NCBI GenBank assembly: GCA_947178455.1
Contig: CAMWYI010000064.1
Location: forward strand, 1-9,761
Direction: 5' to 3'
Origin: an uncultured Alistipes sp.
GTDB lineage: Bacteria > Bacteroidota > Bacteroidia > Bacteroidales > Rikenellaceae
DNA length: 9,761 nt
Each line of letters opens with the position of its first letter. The first letter of the stretch is position 1. The notes under the pieces are model-generated. The model saw only the letters and a program-made list of their open reading frames with translations, ran no database searches and had not been told where the DNA came from. Below, piece by piece: positions 1-5,747 of this stretch. The position numbers and the translations under genes are program-made.

Positions 1-55
1 TCGGCATAGTTCGCAAGCGACCTCTGCCCTCGCTTATTCGCAACTTTCGGCCCGC
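1..55. repeat. dispersed 55-bp intergenic repeat, copy 1 (cut by window edge)
   Basis: This stretch matches 2735-2789 at 54 of 55 positions; the one difference is T at 7 against G at 2741. The left end is the window edge, so the element may extend further left. It contains a near-palindrome: GGCATAG (3-9) faces CTCTGCC (22-28) with one mismatch, around TCGC-AA-GCGA. A separate perfect hairpin (CAACGC-AAA-GCGTTG, 57-71) follows directly. No coding potential is apparent. It is probably a dispersed non-coding repeat of this genome; its function is unknown. Confidence 0.85.
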
Positions 56-143
56 ACAACGCAAAGCGTTGCTGTTATTCGGTCAGAGCGCTTCCCGACC
101 GCCGGAAACCCGATGACCGTCCGTAGCGCTAATTAAAAAAAAC

Positions 144-250
144 GGGGCGAACTCGGCAGGGAAACCGAACGGTCATTCAGGCGAAGTTATAAAGGCAGTT
201 TCGGGACAGAATGACCGAATGCCACAACAAGTTTCCTACCGGTTCGCCCC
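144..250. repeat. 107-bp nested inverted repeat (rod-like RNA or miniature element)
   Basis: The outer arms 144-165 and 231-250 are complementary apart from small bulges. They share GGGGCGAAC/GTTCGCCCC, then CGG/CCG, then GGAAAC/GTTTCC. A second, perfect 9-bp pair lies inside: CGGTCATTC (170-178) with GAATGACCG (209-217). A short CGAA/TTCG pair (182-185, 200-203) lies inside that. Read on the minus strand, the outer stem is followed by an uninterrupted U-tract (141-134), as in an intrinsic terminator. It could be an independent small RNA, a second terminator behind the RNA at 430-256, or a miniature inverted-repeat element. I see no clear target-site duplication. Confidence 0.7.
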
Positions 251-255
251 AAAAT

Positions 256-430
256 AAAAAAAGCGGGCAAATCACTCAACCCGAAATCGAGGCCTTGGAC
301 TGCCCACTACGAAGATTGAAGAAATGCCCACGCCGTAAAACAGCGCGAGCATCAACCTTTTTCTTCGTAAAAGTCCGAATTGTCCAAGTTCCGATTTCAG
401 AAGAAAAGCCGATGCGCTTTCAAATATGTC
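256..430 (-). ncRNA. structured small RNA, 6S-like rod with central bubble
   Basis: A transcript of about 175 nt is predicted from a near-consensus promoter (437-468). It folds as one long rod. Stem A pairs 392-400 with 281-289. Stem B is a perfect 7 bp, 382-388 with 294-300. Stem C is a perfect 8 bp, 362-369 with 308-315. The terminal hairpin is 11 bp with wobbles, 341-351 with 325-335, and has a 5-nt loop. Between stems B and C lies an asymmetric bubble (370-381 against 301-307). The bubble strand 301-307 can instead pair with 263-269, giving a terminator stem followed by seven U (262-256). Size, single-rod fold and central bubble are what 6S RNA, the RNA polymerase decoy, looks like. From memory, Rfam's Bacteroidales-1 RNA has been proposed to be a 6S RNA. 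The structured RNA call is strong; the 6S identity is inferred, and the RNA at 8168-8316 competes for that name. Confidence 0.7.
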
Positions 431-436
431 TCGGGA

Positions 437-468
437 CAAAGATACGAATAAGTAAGAGCAAAAGCAAA
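437..468 (-). promoter_or_regulatory. Bacteroidetes-type promoter for the minus-strand RNA
   Basis: On the minus strand the -7 box TATCTTTG (444-437) matches TAnnTTTG exactly. A -33 TTTG (468-465) lies 20 bp upstream of it. The predicted start is near 430. No plausible minus-strand protein gene follows, which supports a non-coding product. Confidence 0.75.
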
Positions 469-524
469 TTTATTTGCATTTTGCCGAGCGGGAGTATCTA
501 AAACGAACTATTCGGAATTTTATG

Positions 525-532
525 TACCTTTG
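525..532 (+). promoter_or_regulatory. -7 box upstream of the surface lipoprotein gene
   Basis: TACCTTTG matches the Bacteroidetes -7 consensus TAnnTTTG. No convincing -33 TTTG sits 19-20 bp upstream, so the promoter may be weak or activated. A start near 539 leaves a leader of about 72 nt before the ATG at 611. It also rules out translation from the TTG at 530, which lies inside the box. Confidence 0.7.
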
Positions 533-610
533 TCTCGTCGAGTTTCCGCACCGACGCGCCGCCCGAAACGGGAGGACGCATTTTCGGTTGTATCATCGAG
601 CACGAAACGT

Positions 611-1570
611 ATGAAAAACTATCTCGGTACCACAAAGACGCTTTTCGGCGTAGCGATTCGGCACACGGCTTGCGCGGTTCCGTTCTTGCTGGCCGCCGCC
701 TGCAACAAGGACGAAACGATTGTCCGTCCGACCGTCGACCCGCCGACCTACTCGGTCATCGTGTACGAATACCGTCCCGCCCCGGGCCAGTTCATCAACG
801 AACAGCCCGTCGCCGGATTCACCGGCGCCGAGACGACCGCCGAAGCCGCTGCGGCCTATGCCCAACGACGTTTGGACGGGCACAAACTCGTTTCGCTCGG
901 CGCATTCGGCGGGTACATCGTCGTCGGATTCGGACAGAGCGTCCCCAACAGCGGCGGGTACGACTTCGCCGTCGAGGGCAATGCGTTCGATTCGGCGAGC
1001 GGCAGTTCCAACGAACCGGGAATCGTGTGGGTCATGCCCGACTCGAACGGCAACGGCCTGCCCGACGACACGTGGTACGAGCTGCAAGGCTCCGAGACCG
1101 GCCATCCCGAAACCGTGCAAAATTACTCCGTCACCTATACCCGTCCGACCGTTGCGGGAGAGCCCGTCACGTGGCGCGATTCCGACGGCCAGAGCGGCAC
1201 AATCGAGCGCGTCGCCGACCACAAGCAAGATTCCTATTATCCGGCGTGGATTTCCGACGACAGCTACACCCTGTCCGGCACGCGGCTGGCATCCAAAAGC
1301 ATCCGAAACCACACGACGGGACTTTGGGAAAACCGACCTTTCGCGTGGGGATATGCCGACAACAAGGGTTCGGACATACTCGGTGACGGCGGCCAGCGCG
1401 TCGGGTTCAAAATCGCCAATGCCGTCCGCGCCGACGGTTCGCCGGCCGAATTGGAGGCAATCGACTTCGTCAAAGTGCAGACCGGCGTCCACCAGCAGTG
1501 CGGCCCGCTCGGCGAACTCTCGACCGAAGTATTAGGCTTCTATCTTTGCAGCGCGGCCGACAACCAATGA
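611..1570 (+). CDS. putative surface-exposed lipoprotein, Bacteroidetes cell surface protein family
   Basis: A 319-residue protein. I chose the ATG at 611 because the frame's upstream extension overlaps the -7 box and because a lipoprotein signal begins here. Residues 1-30 have a basic and then hydrophobic stretch ending LLAAAC. Cys31 is the likely lipidated residue, although Ala rather than Leu sits at -3. The sequence after it, N-K-D-E, fits the Bacteroidetes lipoprotein export signal (K followed by acidic residues), so the protein is probably displayed on the cell surface. Residues 144-153 (DSNGNGLPDD) form an Asp/Asn/Gly-rich loop resembling a calcium-binding loop, followed by WYEL. The C-terminal part, around IDFVKVQTGV (285-294), is predicted to be beta-rich. 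I recognise the family as one often annotated as cell surface protein in Bacteroides and Alistipes; from memory some members sit in cobalamin-uptake loci, but no cobalamin riboswitch or btuB is visible here. Ligand unknown. Confidence 0.85.
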   Translation: MKNYLGTTKTLFGVAIRHTACAVPFLLAAACNKDETIVRPTVDPPTYSVIVYEYRPAPGQFINEQPVAGFTGAETTAEAAAAYAQRRLDGHKLVSLGAFGGYIVVGFGQSVPNSGGYDFAVEGNAFDSASGSSNEPGIVWVMPDSNGNGLPDDTWYELQGSETGHPETVQNYSVTYTRPTVAGEPVTWRDSDGQSGTIERVADHKQDSYYPAWISDDSYTLSGTRLASKSIRNHTTGLWENRPFAWGYADNKGSDILGDGGQRVGFKIANAVRADGSPAELEAIDFVKVQTGVHQQCGPLGELSTEVLGFYLCSAADNQ

Positions 1571-1620
1571 CCCGGCGCCCGCCGAACGGTGCGTGCATAA
1601 GAAAAGTTGCAAAAAAACGT

Positions 1621-1628
1621 TATCTTTG
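1621..1628 (+). promoter_or_regulatory. -7 box upstream of the Lcl_C-like gene
   Basis: TATCTTTG matches TAnnTTTG exactly. No -33 TTTG is seen at the usual distance. The predicted start near 1634 leaves a leader of about 16 nt before the ATG at 1650. It places the upstream in-frame ATG at 1593 outside the transcript. Confidence 0.7.
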
Positions 1629-1649
1629 TATAAAATTATTCGGAACGCC

Positions 1650-2576
1650 ATGTCGAACCTCAAAATCGCGCTTCTGTCGGTCGCTCTGTGCTGCATCGCG
1701 ACCCTCTCCGCCCAAGACCGCATCGTCAAGACCGATGCCACGCAAATCGAAGCCCGCGTGCTGGAAATCAGCCCAGAACAAATACGCTACAAACGTTTCT
1801 CCAATCCCGACGGCCCGACCTACGTGCTGCCGGTCGGCGACATCGACCATATCCGCTATGCCAACGGCGAAATCGAATCGTTCCGGCCCGCCCAACCGAC
1901 CGCAGCTCCGCAGCCGACCGAGACCATGCAGCAGCAACCGGCAACCGACACGCAACGTCCCGCCGCACCGGCTTCGATAACGGAAGTTCCGCAGCAAACG
2001 GCCCCCGCGCAGTACCGGCAAGCGCTGCGCCCGTATGAAATCGGCGAGTGGTACGACTGCGACGGCGTGCAGGGCGTCGTCTGCGTGCTGAACGAAGACC
2101 GCATGCACGGACTGATTCTGTCGCTCGACGAAATCTACCTGCATTGGAGCGAATACGGCAAATCGGATTTGCGGTTCATCGGCGCCGACGACACGTCCGA
2201 CGGCGAGGCCAACATGGCGAAAGTCGCTGCCTACATCGCGGCGAACGGGGCTTCGTGGGACGATTTTCCGGCGTTCAAGTGGTGCCGCGACAAAGGCGAA
2301 GGGTGGTATCTGCCCGCTATCGACGAGCTGTTGCAGATAGGCCACAATTTCAACGGCGGCACGCGCACCAAATTCGACCGGCATGCCCGCAACAAGTTCA
2401 ACAATACGCTGAAAGAACACGACGGCAAACGCATGGATCGGCTGGCATACTATTTTTCATCGACCGAACGGAACAAAAAAGAGGCTTGCACGTCGCACAT
2501 GGATTTGCAGCCGCCCTATCTCAACGACATCCCGAAGTACGAAAAATATCTGGTGCGGGCCGTGCACAAATTTTAA
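1650..2576 (+). CDS. secreted protein with C-terminal Lcl_C/DUF1566-like domain
   Basis: A 308-residue exported protein of unknown function. The ATG at 1650 is preferred over 1593 because it follows the -7 box and opens a classic Sec signal peptide (residues 1-21, probable cleavage TLSA|QD). Residues 23-78 form a small domain with the pattern IEARVLEISPEQIRYKRF and then DGPTY, common in Bacteroidetes envelope proteins. Residues 79-125 are a Pro/Gln/Thr-rich linker, probably flexible. Residues 130-308 resemble the Lcl_C (DUF1566) fold, with HGLILSLDE (153-161), an Asp/Gly/Asn stretch (183-188), and the most diagnostic part, FPAFKWCRDKGEGWYLPA (206-223). Such domains are found in secreted and surface proteins, but no reaction is established. 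A 79-bp gap and its own promoter suggest it is transcribed separately from the lipoprotein gene upstream. Domain assignment is from memory of the motif. Confidence 0.8.
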   Translation: MSNLKIALLSVALCCIATLSAQDRIVKTDATQIEARVLEISPEQIRYKRFSNPDGPTYVLPVGDIDHIRYANGEIESFRPAQPTAAPQPTETMQQQPATDTQRPAAPASITEVPQQTAPAQYRQALRPYEIGEWYDCDGVQGVVCVLNEDRMHGLILSLDEIYLHWSEYGKSDLRFIGADDTSDGEANMAKVAAYIAANGASWDDFPAFKWCRDKGEGWYLPAIDELLQIGHNFNGGTRTKFDRHARNKFNNTLKEHDGKRMDRLAYYFSSTERNKKEACTSHMDLQPPYLNDIPKYEKYLVRAVHKF

Positions 2577-2580
2577 CCCC

Positions 2581-2599
2581 GGCGTTAAGAACGCCTCTT
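2581..2599 (+). terminator. terminator-like hairpin after the Lcl_C-like gene
   Basis: GGCGTT-AAG-AACGCC (2581-2595) is a perfect 6-bp stem starting 4 bases after the stop codon. Its T-tract (TCTTT) is short. A second hairpin, CAATAG-ACCG-CTATTG (2606-2621), follows. Together they probably end or protect the upstream mRNA. Confidence 0.55.
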
Positions 2600-2690
2600 T
2601 AAGCGCAATAGACCGCTATTGAGCATCGGACGGTTTCTGCGCCGTCACCGCTTTTGCGGGCCGAAGACTGCGGGGCACGCCCACAGGCGG

Positions 2691-2722
2691 GCCTCCGCTG
2701 GCGGAGGCTTAAAAGCCTTTTT
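2691..2722 (+). terminator. overlapping hairpins ending in a T-tract
   Basis: GCCTCCGC (2691-2698) pairs with GCGGAGGC (2701-2708). Its 3' arm overlaps a second stem, AGGCTT-AA-AAGCCT (2705-2718), followed by TTTT. The two stems share 2705-2708 and cannot both form fully. The second has intrinsic-terminator form. It could be a backup terminator for the gene ending at 2576 or part of the neighbouring dispersed repeat. Confidence 0.5.
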
Positions 2723-2734
2723 AGTTGCTCCCGC

Positions 2735-2789
2735 TCGGCAGAGTTCGCAAGCGACCTCTGCCCTCGCTTATTCGCAACTTTCGGCCCGC
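2735..2789. repeat. dispersed 55-bp intergenic repeat, copy 2
   Basis: 54 of 55 bases match positions 1-55. This copy keeps a perfect stem, GGCAGAG (2737-2743) with CTCTGCC (2756-2762), around TCGC-AA-GCGA, while copy 1 has one broken pair. It is followed by a different perfect hairpin, GCGGCTC-ATA-GAGCCGC (2790-2806). It lies between the terminator at 2722 and the tRNA promoter, so it is non-coding. Confidence 0.85.
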
Positions 2790-2810
2790 GCGGCTCATAG
2801 AGCCGCCGAT

Positions 2811-2851
2811 AATTGTGAATTTTGCATTGTGAATTGTTTTTCGTATCTTTG
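2811..2851 (+). promoter_or_regulatory. tRNA-Ser promoter with 7-bp-periodic upstream array
   Basis: TTTG (2821-2824), then 19 bp, then TATCTTTG (2844-2851): this is the full Bacteroidetes -33/-7 consensus. Over it lie four heptamers of the type AATTGTG beginning at 2811, 2818, 2825 and 2832 (the third begins CATT). The predicted start near 2858 is 6 bases before the mature tRNA. Confidence 0.85.
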
Positions 2852-2863
2852 CTGACCCGATTC

Positions 2864-2951
2864 GGAGAGATGCAGGAGTGGTTGAACTGGCCCGCCTGGA
2901 AAGCGAGTAAACCCCCAAAGGGTTTCAGGGGTTCGAATCCCCTTCTCTCCG
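2864..2951 (+). tRNA. tRNA-Ser (anticodon GGA)
   Basis: An 88-nt class II tRNA. The acceptor stem GGAGAGA (2864-2870) pairs perfectly with TCTCTCC (2944-2950), and the discriminator base is G2951. The anticodon loop CTGGAAA gives anticodon GGA, which reads the serine codons UCC and UCU. The anticodon stem has one C-A mismatch. A long variable arm (CCC-CAAA-GGG type) and the T-arm GGGGTTCGAATCCCC are clear. CCA is not encoded, since CTG follows, so it must be added after transcription. Confidence 0.97.
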
Positions 2952-2956
2952 CTGAC

Positions 2957-2991
2957 GAAAGAGCCGCGAACGGAATGTTCGCGGCTCTTTC
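2957..2991. terminator. bidirectional terminator between tRNA-Ser and tpiA
   Basis: A perfect 15-bp inverted repeat, 2957-2971 with 2977-2991, has a 5-base loop (GGAAT). The arms end in GAAA and TTTC, so each strand has a short T-run at its 3' side. It starts 5 bases after the tRNA and lies 37 bases beyond the tpiA stop on the other strand, so it probably ends both convergent transcripts. Confidence 0.9.
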
Positions 2992-3028
2992 ATTCTGCCT
3001 AAATCGCACGCCCTGTCGGGCTGCACGG

Positions 3029-3787
3029 CTATTTAGAAAATCCTTGACCGATAGCCAAGAAATCTTCGGCTTTGAGCGCGGCGCCGCCAATCAAACCGCC
3101 GTCGACATCCTGCTTGGCGAAAATTTCGGCCGCATTCGACGGTTTGCATGAACCGCCGTATAAAATCGGACATTCGTCGGCAGCCTCGCCGAATTTGGCA
3201 GCCAGCACCTTGCGGATATAAGCGTGAATCTCCTGCGCTTGGTCGGCCGTAGCGGTCTTGCCCGTGCCGATAGCCCATACGGGTTCGTAAGCGATGACGA
3301 GGTGCTTGAACTGCTCGGCGGTCAGATTGTAGACGACCTCTTCGATTTGGGCTTTCACCACGTCGAAGTGTTTGTCGGCTTCGCGCTCTGCGAGGTTTTC
3401 GCCCACGCAGTAAATCGGCGTCAGCCCGTTGGCATAGGCCTGCTCCATTTTCTTGTTGAGCGTTTCGGAGGTCTCGCCGTAGTACTGGCGGCGTTCCGAG
3501 TGGCCCAAAATGACGTATTTGCAGCCCAGCGCCGCAATCATCGACGCAGCCACTTCGCCCGTGTAGGCGCCTTTGGCTTCGGCAGCGCAGTTCTGCGCAC
3601 CCAGTTCGATGTCCGAACCTTTCAGTGCTGCGGCTACCTCCGACAGGTGGGTGAACGGCGGGCAGACGATGAAATTCACGCTCGGACATACCGTGCCACG
3701 ACCTGCGGCCACTCCTTTGGCGAGTTCCACGCCTTCGGCCGGAAGGGTGTTCATTTTCCAGTTTCCGGCAACGATTTTCTTTCTCAT
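3029..3787 (-). CDS. tpiA: triosephosphate isomerase
   Basis: A 252-residue cytosolic glycolytic enzyme that interconverts dihydroxyacetone phosphate and glyceraldehyde 3-phosphate. All catalytic parts are present: GNWKMN (8-13) with Lys11, GHSERR (95-100) with electrophilic His96, and AYEPVWAIGTG (166-176) with the general base Glu168 and flexible loop 6. The phosphate-binding turns GGSCKP (211-216) and GLIGGAAL (231-238) are also there. Length is normal for the family. It lies 24 bp downstream of lysS on the same strand with an AT-rich spacer and no visible Shine-Dalgarno, so it is probably the second gene of a lysS-tpiA operon. The bidirectional hairpin at 2957-2991 ends the transcript. 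Confidence 0.98.
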   Translation of the reverse strand: MRKKIVAGNWKMNTLPAEGVELAKGVAAGRGTVCPSVNFIVCPPFTHLSEVAAALKGSDIELGAQNCAAEAKGAYTGEVAASMIAALGCKYVILGHSERRQYYGETSETLNKKMEQAYANGLTPIYCVGENLAEREADKHFDVVKAQIEEVVYNLTAEQFKHLVIAYEPVWAIGTGKTATADQAQEIHAYIRKVLAAKFGEAADECPILYGGSCKPSNAAEIFAKQDVDGGLIGGAALKAEDFLAIGQGFSK

Positions 3788-3811
3788 TTTCGGTTTGTTT
3801 TTATAAAATAT

Positions 3812-5533
3812 CTATTGTTCGCACCACTTTTTCACCTCGTCAATCGAGGGGGCTTTCAGGCCGAGTTTGTTCTTCTTGTTGAAGCCGCACAGGTCGTTGA
3901 AGAATTTGCCCGGAGCCAGTTTTTTCAACGCATCGACCGTCAGATAACCCATTTTCTGAATCACGGGCACCCACTCTTCGGGAACGCCTATTTCCATGTA
4001 CTTTTCCGCAGGGTCGGTCGTCGCTTTCTTTTCGGGACGCATCTGCGGGAAGAACAGCACATCCTGAATCGACGGCTGGTTGGTCATGAACATCGTCAGT
4101 CGGTCGATGCCCATGCCCATGCCCGAGCAGGTCGGCATGCCGTATTCCAACGCGCGGACGAAATCCATGTCGATGAACATCGCCTCGTCGTCGCCCTTTT
4201 CCGACAGCCGCAGCTGTTCTTGGAACCGTTCCAGCTGGTCGATGGGGTCGTTGAGCTCCGAATAGGCGTTGCACAGCTCCTTGCCGTTGACAAAGAGCTC
4301 GAAACGCTCCGTCAGGTCGGGATTTTCGCGGTGCCGCTTGCACAAGGGCGACATCTCGATCGGGTAGTCGCACACGAACGTCGGCTGAATCAAATCCTCC
4401 TCGCAGTATTGGCCGAAAATGGCGTCGATGAGTTTGCCTTTGCCCATCGTCTCGTCCGTTTCGACGTTGAGCCGTTTGCAGGCTTCGCGCAGCTGCTCTT
4501 CGGTCTGACCCGTGATGTCGTAGCCCGTCTTTTCGCGAATGGCATCGGTCATGGTCAGGCGGCGGAACGGTGCCTTGAACGAAATCTGCCGGTCGCCGAT
4601 AGTGAGTTCCGTCGTACCGTTGACCGCCACGGCGACCCGTTCGAGCATCTGCTCCGTGAACTCCATCATCCACCGGTAATCCTTGTAGGCGACGTAGATT
4701 TCCATGCAGGTGAACTCGGGGTTGTGCGTGCGGTCCATGCCCTCGTTACGAAAATTCTTGCCGAACTCGTACACGCCGTCGAATCCGCCGACGATGAGTT
4801 TTTTCAGATAGAGCTCCGTCGCGATGCGCAGGTAGAGGTCGATGTCGAGCGAGTTGTGGTGCGTGATGAACGGACGCGCCGACGCACCGCCCGGAATGGG
4901 TTGCAGAATCGGCGTTTCGACCTCGACGTAACCCCGTTCGTTGAAAAACTGGCGCATCGTGGCCATGATTTTGGCCCGTTTCACGAACGTATCCTTGACC
5001 TGCGGATTGACAATCAAGTCAAGATAGCGTTGGCGATAGCGCACTTCGGGGTCGGTGAACGCATCGAACATTTGGCCGTCTTTCTCCTTGACGACGGGGA
5101 GCGGACGGACGGATTTCGACAGCACCGTGAATTTGCGGCAGTGCACCGACAATTCGCCGGTGTTGGTGCGGAACGCGAAGCCCTCGACGCCGATGAAGTC
5201 GCCGATGTCCAGCAACTTTTTGAACACCGTGTTGTAGAGCGTCGGATCGCCTTCGGGGCAGATGTCATCGCGCCGGACATAGACCTGAATGCGTCCCGTA
5301 TGGTCCTGCAACTCGAAGAACGACGCGCTGCCCATGATGCGGCGCGACATGATGCGGCCCGCGATGCGAATATCTTGCAGCGCAGCAGGTTCGGCATCGA
5401 AACGGTCGGCGATTTCGCGCGCAGTCGCCGTTACGTCGTACCGCGCAGCGGGATAGGGTTCGATGCCCAATTCGCGCAAGGTCTGCAGCGACTGGCGCCG
5501 CAACAATTCCTGTTCACTGAGTTCAGTCGTCAT
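3812..5533 (-). CDS. lysS: lysyl-tRNA synthetase, class II
   Basis: A 573-residue cytosolic enzyme that attaches lysine to tRNA-Lys using ATP. An OB-fold anticodon-binding domain (about 54-145) contains GRIMSRRIMGSASFFELQD. Motif 1 lies in the region 184-215. Motif 2 is FRNEGMDRTHNPEFT (261-275). Motif 3 is GMGMGIDRLTMF (471-482), followed by SIQDVLFFPQMRP. Bacterial LysRS is usually about 500 residues. This one has a C-terminal extension of roughly 70 residues (about 504-573, Lys-rich near the end), which I recall as normal for Bacteroidales LysRS. Start MTTELSEQE at 5533 is preceded by a leader of about 27 nt from the -7 box at 5575-5568. It is the first gene of an operon with tpiA. Confidence 0.97.
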   Translation of the reverse strand: MTTELSEQELLRRQSLQTLRELGIEPYPAARYDVTATAREIADRFDAEPAALQDIRIAGRIMSRRIMGSASFFELQDHTGRIQVYVRRDDICPEGDPTLYNTVFKKLLDIGDFIGVEGFAFRTNTGELSVHCRKFTVLSKSVRPLPVVKEKDGQMFDAFTDPEVRYRQRYLDLIVNPQVKDTFVKRAKIMATMRQFFNERGYVEVETPILQPIPGGASARPFITHHNSLDIDLYLRIATELYLKKLIVGGFDGVYEFGKNFRNEGMDRTHNPEFTCMEIYVAYKDYRWMMEFTEQMLERVAVAVNGTTELTIGDRQISFKAPFRRLTMTDAIREKTGYDITGQTEEQLREACKRLNVETDETMGKGKLIDAIFGQYCEEDLIQPTFVCDYPIEMSPLCKRHRENPDLTERFELFVNGKELCNAYSELNDPIDQLERFQEQLRLSEKGDDEAMFIDMDFVRALEYGMPTCSGMGMGIDRLTMFMTNQPSIQDVLFFPQMRPEKKATTDPAEKYMEIGVPEEWVPVIQKMGYLTVDALKKLAPGKFFNDLCGFNKKNKLGLKAPSIDEVKKWCEQ

Positions 5534-5567
5534 ATCGGATAGGATGATTTGATTCGTTATTGTCGGG

Positions 5568-5575
5568 CAAAGTTA
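5568..5575 (-). promoter_or_regulatory. -7 box for the lysS-tpiA operon
   Basis: On the minus strand this reads TAACTTTG, an exact TAnnTTTG match. The -33 region is poor. The predicted start near 5561 leaves a leader of about 27 nt. It is back-to-back with the promoter at 5630-5637. Confidence 0.7.
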
Positions 5576-5629
5576 ATAAATCGGCACCGAATTTTCGGCA
5601 CCGCGACAGAAAATCGGCAAAAAAATGTA

Positions 5630-5637
5630 TAAATTTG
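5630..5637 (+). promoter_or_regulatory. -7 box for the Wzi-family gene
   Basis: TAAATTTG matches TAnnTTTG. No good -33 element is seen. The predicted start near 5644 leaves a leader of about 100 nt before the ATG at 5748. The leader contains a possible hairpin, TGCGGG (5656-5661) with CCCGCA (5670-5675). Confidence 0.65.
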
Positions 5638-5747
5638 CAGCCATAGAAAACGTGCGGGCGCTGCACGTCCCGCATGCAGCCGCATCCCGCCAACAGGCCG
5701 ATTGCCGCGACGAAAACCAAGCGCCGGTACGGCCGAGCGTCCGAACT

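Noticed and set aside
211..501. 96-residue plus-strand open frame in the left intergenic region
   Set aside because: It overlaps the structured minus-strand RNA and its promoter, has no recognisable domain, and has no promoter of its own.
530..610. N-terminal extension of the lipoprotein gene from TTG at 530
   Set aside because: The codon lies within the -7 box TACCTTTG, and the signal peptide begins at the ATG at 611.
2599..3090. 163-residue minus-strand open frame over the tRNA
   Set aside because: It runs through the tRNA-Ser gene, the terminator and the 55-bp repeat. The FEPLKPFGG-type peptide is a false translation of the tRNA.
3224..5542. 772-residue plus-strand open frame across lysS and tpiA
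   Set aside because: It lies antisense to two unmistakable genes. Its composition (many Arg, His, Phe and Val) is the usual reverse-strand shadow of GC-rich coding sequence, and it shows no recognisable domain.
5523..5720. 65-residue minus-strand frame beginning MVFVAAIGLLAGCGC, lipoprotein-like
   Set aside because: The start resembles a lipobox, but the frame runs through both divergent promoters and into the lysS start, and no promoter precedes it. It is probably chance.
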